This document shows, one piece after another, positions 7,963 through 10,137 of a DNA stretch of 10,137 bases. Numbering within the stretch: position 1 is the stretch's first letter; every line of letters starts with the position of its first letter. The stretch covers positions 1 through 10,137 of the forward strand of contig QGUX01000113.1 in the NCBI GenBank assembly GCA_003242275.1, given 5' to 3'. Both the position numbers and the translations under genes were made by a program. The notes beneath the pieces are model-generated. The model saw only the letters and a list, made by a program, of their open reading frames with translations. It made no database searches and was not told the origin of the DNA. The DNA is from Pseudomonadota bacterium (lineage in GTDB: Bacteria > Pseudomonadota > Gammaproteobacteria > Steroidobacterales > Steroidobacteraceae).

Positions 7963-7985
7963 CGCCGCCTGCGCATCAGGCGGCG
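7963..7985. terminator. Perfect 9-bp hairpin over the rnk stop codon
   Basis: CGCCGCCTG (7963-7971) and CAGGCGGCG (7977-7985) are perfect complements with a five-base loop. The TGA of rnk (7976-7978) straddles the loop and 3' arm. Located 50 bp after rsgA, it could stop transcription from both sides, but it lacks a T-tract. Confidence 0.48.
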
Positions 7986-8416
7986 CGATCCGGCATCGGC
8001 TCGGTGTTGCGGGGAGCCTGCACGTCCACCACGGTCAGCCGCCGCGCCCCACCCACCGGCGAAGGCCAGTCGATGGATTGCCCGGCGCGCATGCCCAGCA
8101 GCGCCGCGCCGATCGAGGTCAGCACGGAGATGCGGTTGTCCGGCAGGCTCGCTTCCATCGGCCACACGAGCTTCACCGTGCGCCGCTGGCCGCCCGGTTC
8201 GTCGATGTAGGTCACCAGCGAGCCCACGCGGGCCACGGCGGCGTCGAACTCCTGGTCGGGCACGACCTGCGCACGCGTCAGCTCGCGTGTCAGGTAGTCG
8301 GCCACGTCGGGGGCCAGCCGCTCCGCGGCACCCGCAAGGTCCATCAGCCGGTCGTAGTCACCGGCCGGGATGATGATGGGGGGCAGTGATGCCGCACCGG
8401 AAGTCTGGTACTGCAT
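7976..8416 (-). CDS. rnk: Rnk-type nucleoside diphosphate kinase regulator (GreA/GreB C-terminal-like)
   Basis: A 146-residue protein of the Rnk family, which binds RNA polymerase in a Gre-factor-like way and was named for raising nucleoside diphosphate kinase levels. The N-terminal PPIIIPAGDYDRLMDL (12-27) and the C-terminal FKBP-like block RISVLTSIGAALLGMRAGQS (95-114) followed by IDWP are typical. The long coiled-coil of GreA/GreB is absent, replaced by a short helix (about 30-60), which separates Rnk from true transcript-cleavage factors. The ATG at 8416 is fixed by AGGAG nine bases upstream (8426-8430). The frame remains open for about 45 codons further upstream, but that part has poor third-position GC and lies in the leader. 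A separate promoter at 8642-8669 would give an unusually long leader of about 220 nt. Confidence 0.9.
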   Translation of the reverse strand: MQYQTSGAASLPPIIIPAGDYDRLMDLAGAAERLAPDVADYLTRELTRAQVVPDQEFDAAVARVGSLVTYIDEPGGQRRTVKLVWPMEASLPDNRISVLTSIGAALLGMRAGQSIDWPSPVGGARRLTVVDVQAPRNTEPMPDRAA

Positions 8417-8425
8417 GTCGGTCCA

Positions 8426-8430
8426 CTCCT
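8426..8430 (-). promoter_or_regulatory. Shine-Dalgarno deciding the rnk start
   Basis: Minus strand AGGAG nine bases before ATG 8416. It argues against an extended rnk N-terminus even though the frame is open to about 8550. Confidence 0.75.
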
Positions 8431-8635
8431 GGAAAAGAAGCCTTGCGGATCGCCTCGCCAGTGGCTTGAGGCCTTCCGTCGGCTGGATGAAGAACTGGGG
8501 AACTGGTGGTTGGTCACTTCGGCCGGGGCCCCGGACGAAGCGCAAAGGCACGCCTACGTCCGGGGCGAATGGCCCTGGATCGGATGTCCCGCGTGATGGG
8601 TGGCGGGGACGTTCCTCGAGGCGTATGCGGTCATG
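8430..8635 (-). promoter_or_regulatory. Structured rnk leader or small RNA gene
   Basis: This segment fills most of the 335-bp gap between recR and rnk and lies directly downstream of a promoter. In transcript order it holds a possible leaderless 26-codon ORF (ATG 8634 to TAG 8554-8556); hairpin 1 (8610-8603 with 8592-8586, seven pairs, one bulge); hairpin 2 (8566-8557 with 8537-8528, ten perfect pairs, 19-nt loop); and a long-range helix CGCCTCG (8623-8617) with CGAGGCG (8457-8451). Last comes a competing hairpin AAGCC/GGCTT (8467-8463 with 8442-8438) followed by UUUU (8436-8433) just before the rnk Shine-Dalgarno. I recognise no known RNA family in it; 6S RNA was considered because of the length and long stem but the locus and motifs do not match. 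Confidence 0.42.
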
Positions 8636-8641
8636 GACCTG

Positions 8642-8669
8642 AGAATAGGGTCTGGGAGCAGATAGTCAA
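8642..8669 (-). promoter_or_regulatory. Sigma-70-like promoter upstream of rnk
   Basis: Minus strand TTGACT (8669-8664, 5 of 6), a 16-bp spacer and TATTCT (8647-8642, about 4 of 6). The predicted start is at or next to A8634, the first base of an ATG. It is the best promoter match I found in this GC-rich window and it points at rnk. Confidence 0.62.
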
Positions 8670-8723
8670 CCCTTCGCATACCGCAAATCTCACCGGCAGG
8701 CCGCATCCCCGGCCCATCGGCTG

Positions 8724-8744
8724 GCGCCCCGTCGGCAGGGGCGC
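8724..8744 (-). terminator. Hairpin downstream of recR
   Basis: GCGCCCC (8724-8730) and GGGGCGC (8738-8744) form a perfect seven-pair stem with a seven-base loop, about 8 bp past the recR stop. No T-run follows on the minus strand, so termination here would need Rho or be partial. The remainder of 8670-8723 shows nothing I can support. Confidence 0.38.
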
Positions 8745-8751
8745 GGGGCCT

Positions 8752-9351
8752 TTAGACCACGCTCTGGCGGCCGGCCAGCGCGGCGGCCAGGGTGCCGCCG
8801 TCCACGTACTCCAGTTCCCCGCCGAAGGGAACGCCCTGGGCGATGCGCGTGGCGGTGAGCCCCCGCGCCCGCGCCATCTCGGAAATGAAGTGCGCGGTGG
8901 CCTCCCCTTCCACCGTGGAATTGGTGGCGAGGATGACCTCCTTCACCACGCCCTCGCCCAACAGCAGGTCGAGCTCGTGCAGGCCCAGCTCGGCCGGGCC
9001 GATGCCGTCCAGCGGCGAGAGGTGCCCCATCAGCACGAAGTACCGGCCGCGGTAGGCACCAGAGTTCTCCACCGCGATCACGTCGGCCGGGGATTCCACC
9101 ACGCACAGCTGCGACGCCTCGCGCGCGGGCGAGGCGCACAATGGGCACAGCTCGCCCTCGGCCGGCATGCGGCAGCGGCGGCAGCGGCCCACCTTCTCCA
9201 GCGCATGCGTGAGCGCCTGCGCCAGCTCGCGCGCCGCGACGCGACGCTCCTGCAGCAGCCGGAAGGCCAGGCGCTGCGCGCTCTTCGGTCCGATGCCGGG
9301 CAGCGCGCGCAGGGCGTCGATCAGGCGCGCCAGCGCTTCAGGATGCTTCAT
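8752..9351 (-). CDS. recR: Recombination mediator protein RecR
   Basis: Helps load RecA at gapped or stalled DNA together with RecO (RecFOR pathway). The 199-residue length matches the family. Order of parts: helix-hairpin-helix ([15 protein letters not shown], 16-30), a four-Cys zinc site (Cys57, Cys60, Cys69, Cys72), the Toprim domain starting at [13 protein letters not shown] (83-95), the conserved [11 protein letters not shown] (109-119), [12 protein letters not shown] (142-153), and C-terminal [15 protein letters not shown] (174-188). ATG 9351 follows the ybaB stop by 6 bp with no Shine-Dalgarno, so translation is probably coupled. Last gene of the dnaX–ybaB–recR cluster, a conserved order in proteobacteria. 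Confidence 0.97.
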   Translation of the reverse strand: MKHPEALARLIDALRALPGIGPKSAQRLAFRLLQERRVAARELAQALTHALEKVGRCRRCRMPAEGELCPLCASPAREASQLCVVESPADVIAVENSGAYRGRYFVLMGHLSPLDGIGPAELGLHELDLLLGEGVVKEVILATNSTVEGEATAHFISEMARARGLTATRIAQGVPFGGELEYVDGGTLAAALAGRQSVV

Positions 9352-9357
9352 CGATGG

Positions 9358-9681
9358 TCAGAACGGCAGCTTCATGCCCGGCGGCAGCGACAGGCCCGCC
9401 ATCGCGCCGGCCATCTTCTCGTTCACGGCCGCGGCCACCTTGCGCGTGGCGTCGTTGATGGCGGCGGCGATCAGGTCCTCGAGCATCTCGCGGTCCTCGG
9501 ACATCAGCGAGGGATCGATCTGCACCCGCACCGCCTCGTGCTTGCCGTTCAACGTGACCTTGACCATGCCGGCGCCCGACTCGCCGGTGACGGTGAGCTG
9601 GGCTACCTCGGCCTGGGCCTTCTGCAGGTTCTCCTGCATGGCCTGCGCCTGTTTCAGGATGTTGCCGATGTTGCCGCGCAT
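9358..9681 (-). CDS. ybaB: Nucleoid-associated protein YbaB/EbfC
   Basis: Small dimeric DNA-binding protein of the YbaB/EbfC family, found with the nucleoid. The 107-residue length is typical (about 100-110). The N-terminal helix ([20 protein letters not shown]) is followed by a beta sheet with [19 protein letters not shown] (31-49). Then come [19 protein letters not shown] (56-74) and the C-terminal Met/Gly/Pro-rich tail ([12 protein letters not shown]), all as expected. The ATG at 9681 has an excellent AGGAG (9690-9694) eight bases upstream, located inside the dnaX end. Two bases separate it from the dnaX stop and six from recR, so all three are likely one transcript. Confidence 0.96.
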   Translation of the reverse strand: MRGNIGNILKQAQAMQENLQKAQAEVAQLTVTGESGAGMVKVTLNGKHEAVRVQIDPSLMSEDREMLEDLIAAAINDATRKVAAAVNEKMAGAMAGLSLPPGMKLPF

Positions 9682-9683
9682 GC

Positions 9684-10100
9684 TCAGTTCTCCTCGGTGA
9701 TGTTCGGTCGCACGGACTCGGGGAAGATGGTCGCGCCCATGCGTTCCTTCAAAGCCTGGATGGTGGGGTCGGACTCCAGCGCGGCGCGCGCCTCGGCGAC
9801 GCGCTGCTCGTCCTGGCGCATCATCTCGCGCGCCGGGGTGACCGGCGCGCCCTCGGCCGGCACCTCGAACTGCAGCTTCACCGGCTCGCCCAGGTAGCGC
9901 GACAGTGCCTCGGTGAGCCGCGCCTCGTTGCCGGGGGTGCGCGTGGCGCGCGCATCCAGCAACAGCCGCACGATGTTGCCGCGCCGGCCGGCCAGCGCGC
10001 AGTTGGCCGCCAGCTGGCGGGCCGAACCGGCCAGCCCGAGCCGATCCACGATGGCGGCCCAGTGGGCCGGCCCCAGCGGAAGCGCCGCACCGGCCGGGGA
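9684..10100 (-). CDS. dnaX: DNA polymerase III tau subunit, C-terminal part (truncated by contig end)
   Basis: Only the last 138 residues of the clamp-loader subunit are present; the ATPase domains lie beyond the window. The visible segment matches the tau-specific C-terminal domain that contacts the polymerase alpha subunit: [11 protein letters not shown] (near the start), [43 protein letters not shown] and the ending [22 protein letters not shown], close to the family pattern DPFVQALLREFGAE...SIRP. Identification rests on this pattern plus the unmistakable ybaB and recR downstream. The 5' end is cut by the adapter at about 10101, an artefact and not a biological truncation. The gamma/tau frameshift site, if present, is not covered. 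Confidence 0.92.
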   Translation of the reverse strand, partial: SPAGAALPLGPAHWAAIVDRLGLAGSARQLAANCALAGRRGNIVRLLLDARATRTPGNEARLTEALSRYLGEPVKLQFEVPAEGAPVTPAREMMRQDEQRVAEARAALESDPTIQALKERMGATIFPESVRPNITEEN

Positions 10101-10137
10101 CCGGCTCTTTAAAAAAATCTCCGACCCACGGAAACGG
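10101..10137 (-). other. Degraded Nextera mosaic end and Read-2 adapter (contamination)
   Basis: The top strand reads CGGCTCTTTAAAAAAATCT then CCGACCCACGGAAACGG, close to the reverse complement of the Nextera mosaic end (CTGTCTCTTATACACATCT) followed by CCGAGCCCACGAGAC. Errors are mostly homopolymer smearing, as at the left end. It interrupts the dnaX frame, and it is the same adapter type as at the left end in mirror orientation. Confidence 0.85.

Noticed and set aside
8417..8551. N-terminal extension of rnk by about 45 codons
   Set aside because: AGGAG nine bases before ATG 8416, family length, and poor third-position GC in the extension argue that this is leader, not coding.
8440..8635. 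6S RNA
   Set aside because: Length and a long closing helix fit loosely, but the locus (normally beside zapA/ygfA-type genes) and conserved sequence blocks do not, and two separate hairpins replace the single long rod.
8506..9897. Plus-strand open frame across recR, ybaB and dnaX
   Set aside because: Antisense to three conserved genes; no start signal or domain.

Overview
The window looks like a fragment of a GC-rich (roughly 70% GC) gammaproteobacterial chromosome. The complete dnaX–ybaB–recR cluster end, the divergent orn/rsgA pair, an rnk-type regulator, a DUF1249 (YqiB-like) protein and a tail-specific protease with the Prc layout all point to Gammaproteobacteria, perhaps a Xanthomonadales/Lysobacterales-like or related lineage; the lineage is an inference from gene content and GC only. 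There are no insertion sequences, tRNAs, rRNAs, CRISPR arrays or phage genes that I can see. Both extreme ends are not genome: bases 74-136 and about 10101-10137 read as error-rich copies of the same Illumina Nextera Read-2/P7 adapter, so this is one tagmented molecule of about 10 kb or a contig built from one, and both end genes are cut artificially.

Layout. Left (about 170-1567, minus): N-carbamoylputrescine amidase (aguB) followed by a low-molecular-weight protein tyrosine phosphatase truncated at its C-terminus by the adapter. Divergent to aguB (1592-2211, plus): two unrecognised small genes, a two-TM membrane protein and a 76-residue soluble protein. A three-TM protein (2229-2516, minus) converges on these and is divergent from prc (2547-4736, plus), the periplasmic tail-specific protease. 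Converging on prc is the minus-strand operon orn–DUF1249–coiled-coil protein (6923 down to 4795), with a GTGA overlap and tight spacing. Divergent from orn is rsgA (6965-7912, plus), the ribosome-assembly GTPase. Converging on rsgA is rnk (8416-7976, minus). Right of a 335-bp intergenic region lies the minus-strand run dnaX (3' part)–ybaB–recR.

The genes are mostly housekeeping: replication/repair (dnaX, ybaB, recR), RNA and ribosome turnover (orn, rsgA), transcription-related regulation (rnk), envelope proteolysis (prc) and polyamine synthesis (aguB). All three convergent junctions carry GC-rich hairpins without T-tracts. Many starts are non-ATG (GTG for orn, rsgA, DUF1249 and both small membrane proteins; TTG for the coiled-coil gene).

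The best candidate for something undescribed is the 8417-8669 region: a good sigma-70-like promoter (TTGACT, 16 bp, TATTCT, minus strand), a possible leaderless 26-codon leader peptide whose ATG falls at the predicted transcription start, two strong hairpins, a long-range helix and a competing hairpin with a short U-run just before the rnk Shine-Dalgarno. It could be a regulated leader of rnk or a stand-alone small RNA. The orphan coiled-coil gene coupled to orn is the second.
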